From Geodermatophilus ruber (GTDB taxonomy: Bacteria; Actinomycetota; Actinomycetes; Mycobacteriales; Geodermatophilaceae): a DNA stretch of 64,000 nucleotides. The DNA lies in assembly GCF_900114385.1 (NCBI RefSeq), contig NZ_FOSW01000002.1, forward strand, positions 434,001-498,000, written 5' to 3'. The position numbers and the translations under genes are program-made. The notes beneath the pieces were generated by a model. The model made no database searches. It saw only the letters and a program-made list of their open reading frames with translations, and had not been told where the DNA came from. Shown in pieces: positions 7,525 through 15,511 of the stretch (position 1 is the stretch's first letter; each line of letters opens with the position of its first letter).

Positions 7525-8443
7525 GGTCCGGGACCGCCGCGTCCAGCAGCCGCTGCAGCGCCGCGGTGACCAGCTCCGGGCGCTCCTGGGGCAGCATGTG
7601 CCCGGTCCGCGGCACCACGTGCAGGGCCGCGCCGGGCAGCACCTCGGCCAGCTGCCGGCTGTGCCGCAGCGGCGTGAGCTTGTCGGTGTCGCCGACGAGG
7701 ATCTCCACCGGCACGCGGGCCAGCGCCGCCAGCTCGGTGCGCTTGTCGTGGTCGCCCAGCGCCGGCAGGAACGCGGTGAAGGCACGCACCGTGCTGGCGT
7801 GCATGATCACCGCGCCGGCGCGGACCATCTCCTCGGTCGCATCGGCGCCGTAGAGCAGACCGCGCACGATGGCCCGGTGGCGCGGGTGGTCCGGCGGCAC
7901 CAGTTGCCGCAGCCGCTCCACCACCCGGGCGCCGGCCTGTGCGGCCCTGAGGGCGCCCGGGGTGAGCCGCTGGCGCACCCGCTCGGCGCGGGTCCGGGGC
8001 GCCGGCTGCAGGTCGCCGGCGGAGGTGGCCACCAGCGCCACCCCGCGCACCCGGTCACCGAACAGCTCGGGCCGGGCGGCGGCCAGGCACATGATCGTCA
8101 TGCCGCCCATGGAGTGCCCGCCCAGGACGACCGGGCCGGACGGCGCCAGCTGTTCCAGGACGGCGGCCAGGTCGACACCCAGCTGGGCGATCGAGATCGA
8201 TGAGGAGCCCCAGCTGGAGCGGCCGTGCCCGCGCTGGTCGTAACGGACCAGGCGCAGCTCCCCGGCGGCCACCCGCGGGGCGAGCAGCTCCGCCGGGTCG
8301 TCCCAGGCGGCCTGGGCGAGCGTCCAGCCGTGGGCCAGGACGAGGGTGACCGGTGCGTCGTCGGCGCCGTCGACCGTGGCGTGCAGGAGGGCGCCGTCCG
8401 GCGTGCCGACGGCGACGGTGCGGCGGAGGGTCGGGGTTCTCAC
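7511..8443 (-). CDS. Alpha/beta-fold hydrolase (ester hydrolase in the BVMO operon)
   Basis: 310 aa. HGWTLAQAAWDD oxyanion loop, RYDQRGHGRS, nucleophile elbow GGHSMGG, acid in GDTDKLTP and histidine in RTGHMLPQE give a complete triad. The GTG overlaps the monooxygenase stop as GTGA. Because it is coupled to a Baeyer-Villiger-type enzyme, hydrolysis of the ester or lactone product is the likely job. Substrate unknown. Confidence 0.88.
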   Translation of the reverse strand: MRTPTLRRTVAVGTPDGALLHATVDGADDAPVTLVLAHGWTLAQAAWDDPAELLAPRVAAGELRLVRYDQRGHGRSSWGSSSISIAQLGVDLAAVLEQLAPSGPVVLGGHSMGGMTIMCLAAARPELFGDRVRGVALVATSAGDLQPAPRTRAERVRQRLTPGALRAAQAGARVVERLRQLVPPDHPRHRAIVRGLLYGADATEEMVRAGAVIMHASTVRAFTAFLPALGDHDKRTELAALARVPVEILVGDTDKLTPLRHSRQLAEVLPGAALHVVPRTGHMLPQERPELVTAALQRLLDAAVPDRAAA

Positions 8444-9981
8444 GCGGCCACCTCCTGCCGGGTGCGGGCCTCGGCCCGCAGCCCCACGTAGTTCTCCCGG
8501 TCGAACCTGCGCACCAGTCTCCGGAACCGGAAGGTGAAGTCCGGCCACAGGGTGGTGTTGTGCCCGTGCCGGTCGAGGTACCAGCTGGCGCAGCCGCCGG
8601 CCAGCCACACGGTGCCCTGCGACTTCCGGGCGATCAGCTCGCGGTAGGCCTGCTGTGCCGCGGGCGTCGTCTCGAGGACCTCCAGGCCCTCGGCGGTCAT
8701 GGTCTGCAGCGCGTCGTCGACGTAGGCCAGCTGCGACTCGATCATGTAGACCATCGAGGTGTGGCCGACGCCGACGTTCGGCCCGACCAGCAGGAACAGG
8801 TTGGGGAAGCCGGCCACCGCGGTGCTCCGATTGCTCACCATCCCCTCGGCCCACACCTCGGCGAGGGTGCGGCCGTCGCGGCCGGTGATGCGCCCGGCGA
8901 TCGGCAGGTCGGTCACGTGGAAGCCGGTGGCCAGCACGATGGTGTCGGTGGGCCGCTCGATGCCGTCCTGCGTGACGATCGAGCGCGGCCGGACCTCGGC
9001 GATGCCCGCGGTGACCAGCTCGGCATTCGGCGCGGCGACCGCCGGGTAGTAGTCGTTGCTGATCAGGATGCGCTTGCAGCCGATCGTGTAGTCCGGCGTG
9101 AGCGCCGCCCGCAGCTTCGGGTCGCGGACCTGCCGGTGCAGGTGCGCGCGGGCGAGCCTGCCGACCGGCCGGAGGAAGCGGCGGTTCTTGGCCATGCCGA
9201 CGACGAGCAGCTCGCGGGTGAGGTAGAGGAGGCCGCGCACGCTCTTCTGCAGGCCGGGGACCAGCCGGTAGAGCCGCTGCTTCCACGGGGGCACCGGGCG
9301 GTCGGTGCGGGGCACGATCCACGGAGGCGTGCGCTGGTAGACGGTGAGCCCGGCGACCTGCGGCTGGATCGCCGGCACGATCTGGATGGCCGAGGCGCCG
9401 GTGCCGATGACGGCGACCCGCTCGCCGGCCAGGTCGTGGTCGGCGTCCCAGCGGGCCGAGTGCATGACGGTGCCGGTGAAGGAGGCCAGCCCCGGGATGT
9501 CGGGGTAGGTGGGGTCGGCGAGCGCGCCGGCGGCCGAGACCAGCACCCGGGCGCGGAACTCACCGGCCGTCGTCGTCACGTGCCAGCGCCGGTCGGTGTG
9601 GTCCCACCGGGCGGCGGTCACCTCGGCACCGAACACGCAGTGTGCCCGCACGCCGTACCGGTCCGCGGTCCCCTGCAGGTACGCCTGGATCTCCGGCTGC
9701 TCGGAGTAGGAGCGCGGCCAGTCCGGGTTGGGCGCGAAGGAGAACGAGTAGAGGTTGGACTGCACGTCGCACGCGGCGCCGGGATAGGCGTTGTCCCGCC
9801 AGGTGCCGCCCACGTCGCCGGCCCGCTCGAGGACGACGAAGTCCTGCTCGCCGCGGTTGCGCAGGGCGATCGCCATGCCGAGGCCGGCGAAGCCCGATCC
9901 GATGATCGCGACCCGCACCTCCCGCACGGCGGGTGCGCCGGCCGGTGCGGGGGCGGGCTGGCTCTCGAGCGTGCTGGTCAC
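8440..9981 (-). CDS. Flavin-containing (Baeyer-Villiger-type) monooxygenase
   Basis: 513 aa. FAD site IGSGFAGLGMAIALR near residue 28, the BVMO fingerprint FTGTVMHSARW (FxGxxxHxxxW), the NADPH site VAVIGTGASAIQI and the ATGFHVTD motif follow in canonical order. It inserts oxygen next to a ketone using NADPH and O2. The GTG at 9981 is preferred because AAGGAG lies 7 nt upstream; an ATG at 10017 would run through a palindrome and lacks a site. First gene of an operon with a hydrolase and TetR, divergent from an SDR. The set recalls mycobacterial mymA-lipR-sadH. Confidence 0.88.
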   Translation of the reverse strand: MTSTLESQPAPAPAGAPAVREVRVAIIGSGFAGLGMAIALRNRGEQDFVVLERAGDVGGTWRDNAYPGAACDVQSNLYSFSFAPNPDWPRSYSEQPEIQAYLQGTADRYGVRAHCVFGAEVTAARWDHTDRRWHVTTTAGEFRARVLVSAAGALADPTYPDIPGLASFTGTVMHSARWDADHDLAGERVAVIGTGASAIQIVPAIQPQVAGLTVYQRTPPWIVPRTDRPVPPWKQRLYRLVPGLQKSVRGLLYLTRELLVVGMAKNRRFLRPVGRLARAHLHRQVRDPKLRAALTPDYTIGCKRILISNDYYPAVAAPNAELVTAGIAEVRPRSIVTQDGIERPTDTIVLATGFHVTDLPIAGRITGRDGRTLAEVWAEGMVSNRSTAVAGFPNLFLLVGPNVGVGHTSMVYMIESQLAYVDDALQTMTAEGLEVLETTPAAQQAYRELIARKSQGTVWLAGGCASWYLDRHGHNTTLWPDFTFRFRRLVRRFDRENYVGLRAEARTRQEVAA

Positions 9982-10006
9982 CGTTCGGCTCCTTCGTCGT
10001 CCCGGC

Positions 10007-10017
10007 TTGCTGAGCAA
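10007..10017. promoter_or_regulatory. Short palindrome near the monooxygenase promoter
   Basis: TTGCT-G-AGCAA is a perfect 5-bp inverted repeat in the divergent promoter region. It resembles part of the better operator at 10041-10055 (TTG...AGCA...) and could be a secondary site. Short enough to be chance. Confidence 0.3.
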
Positions 10018-10040
10018 CGGTCAACAAGCTACAACGTCTC

Positions 10041-10055
10041 TTGAGCAGTGCTCAA
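10041..10055. promoter_or_regulatory. Probable TetR operator TTGAGCA-G-TGCTCAA
   Basis: A perfect 7+1+7 palindrome midway between the divergent monooxygenase (start 9981) and SDR (start 10084). The form is typical of TetR-family operators, and a TetR gene ends the monooxygenase operon. It could control both directions. Confidence 0.65.
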
Positions 10056-10083
10056 TTCGACAGCTGAGGTCGGAGGAGACCCG

Positions 10084-10977
10084 ATGGCGCGCCGTCCCCG
10101 CACGTCCCTGGCCGGTCAGGCCGTTCTGATCACCGGAGCCGCCCGCGGCATCGGCGCCGAGCTCGCCCGCCGGGCCGCCGCCCGCGGCGCGCGCGTGGCG
10201 CTGGTCGGGCTCGAGCCCGAGCTGCTGGCGCGGGTCGCCGACGAGCTGGGCCCCGAGCACCTGTGGGTGGAGGCCGACGTCACCGACGCCGACGCGCTGG
10301 CGGCCGCGGTGCAGCGCACGGTCGACACCTTCGGCGGGCTCGACGTCGTCGTCGCCAACGCCGGGATCGCGCCGCTCAGCACGGTGATGACCAGCTCCGC
10401 GCACGCGCTGGCGCGCACCATCGAGGTGAACCTGATCGGCGCGATGCTCACCGCGCACGCGGCGCTGCCCGAGATCGCGAAGCGCGAAGGCCACGTCCTG
10501 CTGGTCAGCTCCGCGGCGGCGTTCACGGTGCTGCCCGGGATGAGCGCCTACTGCGCGGCCAAGGCCGGCCTCGAGCGGTTCGGTGACGCGCTGCGGCTGG
10601 AGGTCGCCCACCGCGGGGTCACCGTCGCCAGCGCGCACCCGACCTGGATCGACACGGACCTGGTCCGCGACATCGAGGCCGTGCTGCCGACCTTCGCGGC
10701 CACCCGCCGGCAGCTGCCCGGCCCGCTCGGCGCCTACACCTCGGTCGAAGCGTGCGCGCAGGCGCTGCTCGAGAACCTGGAGACCCGCGGCCGCCGGGTG
10801 TTCGTGCCGCGCTCGGTGGGCACGGTCGCCGCGCTGCGGCAGCTGGTCACCGGCGCGCTGGCGGAGAAGGTGGCGATGAGGCTCTCGGCCGCCCGCGTGC
10901 CGCAGCTCGAGCGGGACATCGCGGCGCTGGACGGGCAGGAGTTCGGCCGCCACTCCGCCGGCCACCAGCGGAGCTGA
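10084..10977 (+). CDS. Short-chain dehydrogenase/reductase
   Basis: 297 aa. Cofactor motif TGAARGIG, NAG in VVANAGIAPLS, serine in LLVSSAAAFT and active-site YCAAK are all intact. AAGGCC-rich C-terminal extension of ~50 aa beyond the core. The ATG at 10084 has GGAGGAG 6 nt upstream. Divergent from the Baeyer-Villiger operon, so it probably oxidises an alcohol to the ketone that the monooxygenase uses, giving an alcohol-ketone-ester-acid route (inference). Confidence 0.88.
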   Translation: MARRPRTSLAGQAVLITGAARGIGAELARRAAARGARVALVGLEPELLARVADELGPEHLWVEADVTDADALAAAVQRTVDTFGGLDVVVANAGIAPLSTVMTSSAHALARTIEVNLIGAMLTAHAALPEIAKREGHVLLVSSAAAFTVLPGMSAYCAAKAGLERFGDALRLEVAHRGVTVASAHPTWIDTDLVRDIEAVLPTFAATRRQLPGPLGAYTSVEACAQALLENLETRGRRVFVPRSVGTVAALRQLVTGALAEKVAMRLSAARVPQLERDIAALDGQEFGRHSAGHQRS

Positions 10978-11035
10978 GCCGGCCGGCGGGAGCGCAACCG
11001 GCCCCGCCGCACCCGTACGACGATCCCCGGGGCGC

Positions 11036-11356
11036 TCAGGATGACGGGACCGGGCGCCACTCGTCGCGGTAGTGCGGGTGATCGGCGTAGGTCTGGCCGA
11101 TCAGCCGCAGCGCGTGCTCCATCGTGGCGCCCCGCTGTCCCCGCTGCTCGAGATCGCGGAAGTACTCGACCAGCTGCCGCTTGGCCTCGGCGTCACGCAG
11201 CACGTGCGACACCAGGGCCTGGTTGGTCGGGGCCGGGCTGAGCTGGACGAAGCGCGCGGCCTCCTCGTCCTCGTCGAAGCGGGCCAGCAGGAACTCGACC
11301 AGGTCGTCGTTCCGCAGGGGGAGGTCGGCGTGCCGGTCGGTGCTGCCGGCGGTCAC
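11036..11356 (-). CDS. DUF6221 family protein
   Basis: 106 aa. The N-terminus DDLVEFLLARFDEDEEAARF, central HVLRDAEAKRQLVEYF and C-terminal YADHPHYRDEWRP match the actinobacterial DUF6221 family, whose function is unknown. The GTG at 11356 overlaps the stop of an upstream 50-codon ORF as GTGA, so translation is probably coupled to it; a GTG three codons earlier is an alternative. Convergent with the SDR gene. Confidence 0.7.
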   Translation of the reverse strand: MTAGSTDRHADLPLRNDDLVEFLLARFDEDEEAARFVQLSPAPTNQALVSHVLRDAEAKRQLVEYFRDLEQRGQRGATMEHALRLIGQTYADHPHYRDEWRPVPSS

Positions 11357-11505
11357 GACGCCCACCCCCCGGCGCGCCGGCCGTCGTCCCGGCGCCCGGG
11401 GTCCGGCTCGAACTCCCGGTCGCCGCGGGAGGGGGCGGCGCCGTCCTCGCCCATGACCAGTGCGGTCACCCGGGTCGTCCCCGCATCCATCGCCAGCACC
11501 GGCAT
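11353..11505 (-). pseudogene. Glycerol-kinase-like N-terminal remnant acting as leader ORF
   Basis: A 50-codon ORF starts MPVLAMDAGTTRVTALVMGE, followed by DREFEPDPG. This matches the N-terminus of FGGY-family glycerol kinase (the nucleotide-binding DAGTT loop with the usual TGVTALV...YREF pattern) for about 33 residues and then turns to an unrelated tail ending at the DUF6221 start. The remaining ~460 residues of the kinase are absent. A TAGGTT hexamer lies 6 nt before the ATG, so the fragment still has a leaderless promoter and may now drive the DUF6221 gene. Alternatively it is an undescribed small protein. Confidence 0.55.
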
Positions 11506-11511
11506 GGGGGC

Positions 11512-11517
11512 AACCTA
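11512..11517 (-). promoter_or_regulatory. Leaderless -10 hexamer TAGGTT for the FGGY remnant/DUF6221 unit
   Basis: TAGGTT on the minus strand ends 6 nt before the ATG at 11505. Confidence 0.45.
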
Positions 11518-11527
11518 ACCCCGCGCC

Positions 11528-11533
11528 TACGGT
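11528..11533 (+). promoter_or_regulatory. Leaderless -10 hexamer TACGGT for RNase AS
   Basis: TACGGT ends 7 nt before the GTG at 11541. It is back to back with the minus-strand hexamer at 11512-11517, so the two divergent promoters overlap. Confidence 0.45.
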
Positions 11534-11540
11534 GGGCGTC

Positions 11541-12029
11541 GTGCGGCGGTTCTTCTACGACACCGAGTTCATCGAGGACGGCGTCACGATCGACCTGGTG
11601 TCCATCGCCGTCGTGGACGAGACCGGGCGGGAGTTCTACGCGGTCAGCACCGAGTTCGACCCCGGCAAGGCGATCCCCTGGGTGCGACGCAACGTGCTCG
11701 ACCAGCTGCCCTCACCGGCCGACCGCGCCTGGCGCAGCCGCCAGCAGATCCGCGACGACCTGCTGGCCTTCCTCACCGGCCCGGGCGAGAAGATCGAGCT
11801 GTGGGCCTGGTTCGCCGCCTACGACCACGTGGCGCTGTGCCAGCTGTGGGGGGCCATGCCGGCGCTGCCGCGGCCGATCCCGCGGTTCACCCGCGAGCTG
11901 CGCCAGCGGTGGGACGACCGTGGCCGGCCGCCGCTGCCGCCCAAGCCGGAGGGCACCCACGACGCGCTGGTCGACGCCCGCTACAACCTGGCCCGCTGGC
12001 GGGCGATGGAAGCTGCCGAGCCTCGCTGA
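11541..12029 (+). CDS. RNase AS (3'-5' exoribonuclease, Rv2179c type)
   Basis: 162 aa. RRFFYDTEFIEDGVTIDLVSI contains the DEDD-type DTEF metal site; AVSTEFDP, WRSRQQIRDDLLAFL, AWFAAYDHVALCQLWG and HDALVDARYNLARW (last catalytic Asp) match the M. tuberculosis adenylate-specific exoribonuclease almost motif for motif. It degrades poly(A)-containing RNA in the cytoplasm. Its location near aroG and the PASTA kinase is conserved with mycobacteria. Confidence 0.92.
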   Translation: MRRFFYDTEFIEDGVTIDLVSIAVVDETGREFYAVSTEFDPGKAIPWVRRNVLDQLPSPADRAWRSRQQIRDDLLAFLTGPGEKIELWAWFAAYDHVALCQLWGAMPALPRPIPRFTRELRQRWDDRGRPPLPPKPEGTHDALVDARYNLARWRAMEAAEPR

Positions 12030-12110
12030 CCTGTGGGCCGTGGCAGGCCGAGATCGCCCACGCCCGGCGGATCGGCGGCGCCGTCGGGGTGTGACCGGCC
12101 GCGCGGCTGT

Positions 12111-13325
12111 TCAGCCGGCCCGGGTGGGCGTGGGCGTGGGCGTGAAGGTCACCGGCAGCTCGCGCAGGCCACGCAGCACGCCGCCGCCGGTCCACCGCAG
12201 CTCGTCCTCGTCGACGCCGAGGGCGAGGCCGGGCAGCCGGGCCAGCAGTGCGGTGAACGCGACCTGCCCCTCCAGCCGGGCCAGCGGCGCCCCCAGGCAG
12301 TAGTGCACGCCGTGGCCGAAGGCCAGGTGGCCGGGATCGGTGGCGCCGACGTCGAGCCGGTCGGGATCGGGGAACCGGTCGGGGTCCCGGTCGGCCGCCG
12401 CGATGGCCAGCAGCACCACGTCCCCGCGCGGGATCCGCGCGCCGCCGATCTCCAGGTCCTCGAGGGCGTACCGGGTGAGCCCGGGGTTGACCGGGCCGTC
12501 GAAGCGGAGCAGCTCCTCGACCGCCTGCGGCACCAGCGTCGGGTCGGCGCGCAGCCGGTCGAGCTGGTCGGGGGCGCGCAGCAGCGCCAGCGTGCCGTTG
12601 GCGATGAGGCCGACCGTGGTCACGTAGCCGGCGATCAACAGCAGGAAGATCATCGCCATGAGCTCCTGGCCGTCCAGGCGCTCGCCCTCGTCGGTCACCT
12701 CGATCAGGTCGGTGAGCAGGTCGTCCGCGGGCCGGGCCCGCTTGGCGGCCACCAGCTCGGCGAGGTAGCCGTGCATCCGCTCGCGCGCCGCCGTCACGCG
12801 GGCCATGTCGCTGCGCGGGTCGAACGGCCGGTCCAGCATCTCGTCGGTCCAGCCCCGGAAGCGGTCCCGGTCACCCTCCGGCACGCCGAGCAGCTCCCCG
12901 ATCACGGTGACCGGCAGCGGCAGCGCGAACTCGCCGACCAGCTCGGCGCCGCCTCGGGGGGTGATCCGGTCGAGCAGCGCATCGGTGATCTCCCGGACCC
13001 GCGGCCGCAGGCCCTCCACCCGGCGGGCGGTGAAGGCCTTGGACACCAGGCGGCGCAGCCGGGTGTGCTCCGGCGGGTCGGTGCCGATCATGCTGCGGCT
13101 GAGGAAGTCCCCGCGCAGCAGCTCGGTGAGCGCGCCGGCGTGGTGCGGGTCGTTGCTCAGCCGCGGATCGGACAGCGCCGCCAGGACGTCGTCGTACCGG
13201 GCGACCACCCACACGGGCAGACCCATGCGCAGGTCGAGCCGGCGCACCGGGCCGTCCTCGCGCAGCGCGGCGAGCGCGGGGTGCGGGTCGGCCAGGTCGG
13301 CGAGCGGGGTGACCGGCACGGTCAT
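12111..13325 (-). CDS. Cytochrome P450
   Basis: 404 aa, typical for a soluble bacterial P450. ExxR in EELLRF, PERF-like region RFPDPDRLDVG and heme-thiolate motif FGHGVHYCLGAP (Cys near residue 343) are intact. The oxygen-activating I-helix reads LLLIAGYVTTVG: the acid of the usual AG(H/x)(E/D)TT is Val, which is unusual. The ATG (MTVPVTPLAD) at 13325 is taken as start. It is divergent from a PucR-type regulator. No ferredoxin or ferredoxin reductase is nearby. Substrate unknown. Confidence 0.9.
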   Translation of the reverse strand: MTVPVTPLADLADPHPALAALREDGPVRRLDLRMGLPVWVVARYDDVLAALSDPRLSNDPHHAGALTELLRGDFLSRSMIGTDPPEHTRLRRLVSKAFTARRVEGLRPRVREITDALLDRITPRGGAELVGEFALPLPVTVIGELLGVPEGDRDRFRGWTDEMLDRPFDPRSDMARVTAARERMHGYLAELVAAKRARPADDLLTDLIEVTDEGERLDGQELMAMIFLLLIAGYVTTVGLIANGTLALLRAPDQLDRLRADPTLVPQAVEELLRFDGPVNPGLTRYALEDLEIGGARIPRGDVVLLAIAAADRDPDRFPDPDRLDVGATDPGHLAFGHGVHYCLGAPLARLEGQVAFTALLARLPGLALGVDEDELRWTGGGVLRGLRELPVTFTPTPTPTRAG

Positions 13326-13462
13326 GATCGTCTTCTTTCGGGACGCGGCCCCCGTGGGACACCACGAGCGTCGCACCGGACCCCCCGGCGCAGAAGGCGG
13401 CCGGCTCCGGCCCGCACCGCCGGGGCTGGCCGCGGGGGCCGGCGGGGGAGAACAGTGCCGCC

Positions 13463-14731
13463 ATGAGCGGGTCGGCCGACGGCACCGTGGCGGCGATCCT
13501 CGGCGAGCTGGCCGGCGCCGCCGCCGAGCGGAACGGCCTCCCCCCGTCCCTGCTCGGCGGCTACCTGACCGCGCTGCTCGAGGTGGCGCGCACGGGCCGG
13601 CGGCTGAGCGCGGCCGAGGAACAGGAGTGCCGGCGGCTGGGCGCGGAGGCGGCCGGGGACGGGGTCGGGCTGCCGGCGCTGGTGGACCTGTACATGACCG
13701 CCTCGGCGCGGCTGTGGCCGCACCTGCCGGTCCTGCTGGACGCCGCCCGCGACCCGCCGCGGCCGGCGGGTGAACTCATCGCGATGGGCGAGGCCGTGTG
13801 GCGCGCCGCGGACACCGCGCTCGCGGCCGTGACCGGCGGGCACGCCGAGGAGCTCGCGGCCGCGGTGCGCCGGGAGGAGGCGCTCCGGCAGGAGTTCCTC
13901 GACGACCTGCTCAGCGGCCGGTCCGACGTGGGGTCGCTGGTCCGGCGCGGCGAGCCCCTCGGCCTCCGGCTCGCCGCGACGCACGTCGCCGTCGTCGCCG
14001 GCACCGACCGGCCGGTGGACGCCGGCATGCGGCTCTCCGCCGTGGTCGACGAGGCCCGGGCGCGGATCGGGAACCGCGGCCTCCTCGTCGCGGCCAAGGA
14101 CGGGCGCCTGGTCTGCCTGCTCTCCTCCCCACCGGCGGACGACGCGGATCGCGGGCCGGACCCGGCCGCCGACGCGCTGGCCGAGCTGGCCGGGCCGGTG
14201 GTCGGGCGCCTGACCGGGCGGCCGGACTGGCGGGTCGGGGTGGGGCGCCCGCACGCCGGCCCCCAGGGGGTGCCGCGCTCGTACCGGGAGGCGGTCGAGG
14301 CGCTCGGGCTGGGCGAGCGGCTCGCGCTGCCCGAGCCCGTGGCGCGGGCCCGGGACCTGCTGGCCTACCGGGTGCTGCTGCGCGACGAGACCGCGACCGC
14401 CGACCTGGTGGAGGTGGTGCTCGGTCCGCTCACCGGCGCCCGCGGTGGCGCCGAGCCCCTGCTGCAGACCCTCGAGGCCTACTTCGCGACCGGCGGCAAC
14501 GCGGCCGAGACGGCCCGCCGGCTGCACCTGAGCGTCCGGGCGGTGACCTACCGGCTGCGGCGGGTGGCCGACCTCACCGGCCGCGACGCGGCCGATCCGG
14601 CCGACCACCTGACGCTGCTGCTCGCGGTCACCGCGGCCCGGCTGCTCGACTGGCCTGGGCGTCGCCCGCCGGCGGGACGGGCGGCCCGGCGGACCACGCG
14701 GTCTCGTTTTCCGGGACCCGGCAGGGAATGA
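13463..14731 (+). CDS. PucR-family transcriptional regulator
   Basis: 422 aa. The C-terminus has the PucR helix-turn-helix: LLQTLEAYFATGGNAAETARRLHLSVRAVTYRLRRVADLTG. The middle (residues ~130-300) resembles the GGDEF-like/CdaR domain (SYREAVEALGLG). The N-terminal part is helical. These proteins activate catabolic genes in response to metabolites. It is divergent from the P450, the likely target (inference). Confidence 0.88.
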   Translation: MSGSADGTVAAILGELAGAAAERNGLPPSLLGGYLTALLEVARTGRRLSAAEEQECRRLGAEAAGDGVGLPALVDLYMTASARLWPHLPVLLDAARDPPRPAGELIAMGEAVWRAADTALAAVTGGHAEELAAAVRREEALRQEFLDDLLSGRSDVGSLVRRGEPLGLRLAATHVAVVAGTDRPVDAGMRLSAVVDEARARIGNRGLLVAAKDGRLVCLLSSPPADDADRGPDPAADALAELAGPVVGRLTGRPDWRVGVGRPHAGPQGVPRSYREAVEALGLGERLALPEPVARARDLLAYRVLLRDETATADLVEVVLGPLTGARGGAEPLLQTLEAYFATGGNAAETARRLHLSVRAVTYRLRRVADLTGRDAADPADHLTLLLAVTAARLLDWPGRRPPAGRAARRTTRSRFPGPGRE

Positions 14732-14801
14732 GCCGAGAACGATGCCCGCTGCGACCCCGGTGCGGCCCGGCGGCGGCGGGGCAGAGTAGCTGTAACTGCC
14801 G

Positions 14802-14818
14802 CACCACTGTCAGTGGTG
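14802..14818. promoter_or_regulatory. Perfect 8+1+8 palindrome CACCACTG-T-CAGTGGTG
   Basis: A 17-bp perfect palindrome lies 71 nt after the PucR stop and 30 nt before the start of the downstream membrane protein. No U-run follows, and position suggests an operator rather than a terminator. Binding protein unknown. Confidence 0.5.
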
Positions 14819-14848
14819 ATCCCGCGCACACCGTCTCGGAGTACCGCC

Positions 14849-15496
14849 ATGCCTGCTGCCGTGCCCAGCCCCGGCCCCGCCCACGCCGTCCGCAACATCG
14901 GCCGCGTCCTGGTCCGCCTCAACCGGCTCGTCGTCCCCGCGGCCGTCGGGATGCTCGCCCTCGTGGGCGCGGGCGCGATGTCGCCGGCCATGCTGCTCCT
15001 GACCGTGCCGCTGCCCGCCCTCTTCGCCGGCGCGATGGCGGCCGTCCTCGTGCCCGGCTTCCCCGCCCTGGCCTCGGCCCGCCGCACGGTGGGCCTGGCC
15101 GTGGCCGCCGGCGCGGTGCTGATGCCGGTCGGTGCCGGGGTCGGCCGGCTCGGGGTGTTCGGGCCGTGGGTCCTCCTCGCGCTGCTCGCCTGCATCCTCG
15201 TGCTGCTCACCGACCGGCTGACCGGGCCGGGCAATTCCACCGGCAACGACCTGACCCAGCTGGCGCGCAGCGTCCCCCGCCTGCCCACCGGGGCCCTGAT
15301 CTCCTCGTGGCAGGAGAGCAGCGCCGCCCTGGGCGCCGCGACCGACCCGGCGCGGCAGGAGCGGGTCGTGCACCTGCGCGGCGTGCTGCTGGACGAGCTG
15401 TCCCGGCGGGACCCCGCGGGGGTCGAGCGGTGGCTCGAGTCGGGCGACGACGCCCCCCAGGAGCACCTCGGCACGGGGCGCAACCGCACCTGGTGA
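14849..15496 (+). CDS. Predicted membrane protein of unknown function
   Basis: 215 aa. About four hydrophobic helices between residues 25 and 125 (VVPAAVGMLALVGAGAM, LLLTVPLPALFAGAMAAVL, GLAVAAGAVLMPVGAGV, VLLALLACILVLL) are followed by a soluble tail with ARSVPRLPTGALISSWQESS and LRGVLLDELSRRDPAGVERW. The tail motif recurs in uncharacterised actinobacterial proteins. The ATG at 14849 is chosen because the earlier in-frame GTG at 14813 lies inside the palindrome. Confidence 0.6.
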   Translation: MPAAVPSPGPAHAVRNIGRVLVRLNRLVVPAAVGMLALVGAGAMSPAMLLLTVPLPALFAGAMAAVLVPGFPALASARRTVGLAVAAGAVLMPVGAGVGRLGVFGPWVLLALLACILVLLTDRLTGPGNSTGNDLTQLARSVPRLPTGALISSWQESSAALGAATDPARQERVVHLRGVLLDELSRRDPAGVERWLESGDDAPQEHLGTGRNRTW

Positions 15497-15511
15497 CCCG
15501 GCCGGCGCGGG

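Noticed and set aside
9982..10017. Upstream ATG giving the monooxygenase 12 extra residues
   Set aside because: The ATG lies in a palindrome and lacks a ribosome site, whereas the GTG at 9981 has AAGGAG at 7 nt.
10978..11035. GGCCGG/CCGGCC inverted repeat between convergent genes
   Set aside because: Only a 6-bp stem with several alternative pairings, expected by chance at this GC content.
12030..12110. Possible terminator between RNase AS and P450
   Set aside because: GC-rich but no consistent stem could be drawn.
13326..13462. P450/PucR divergent region searched for an operator
   Set aside because: No palindrome longer than a few bases was seen.
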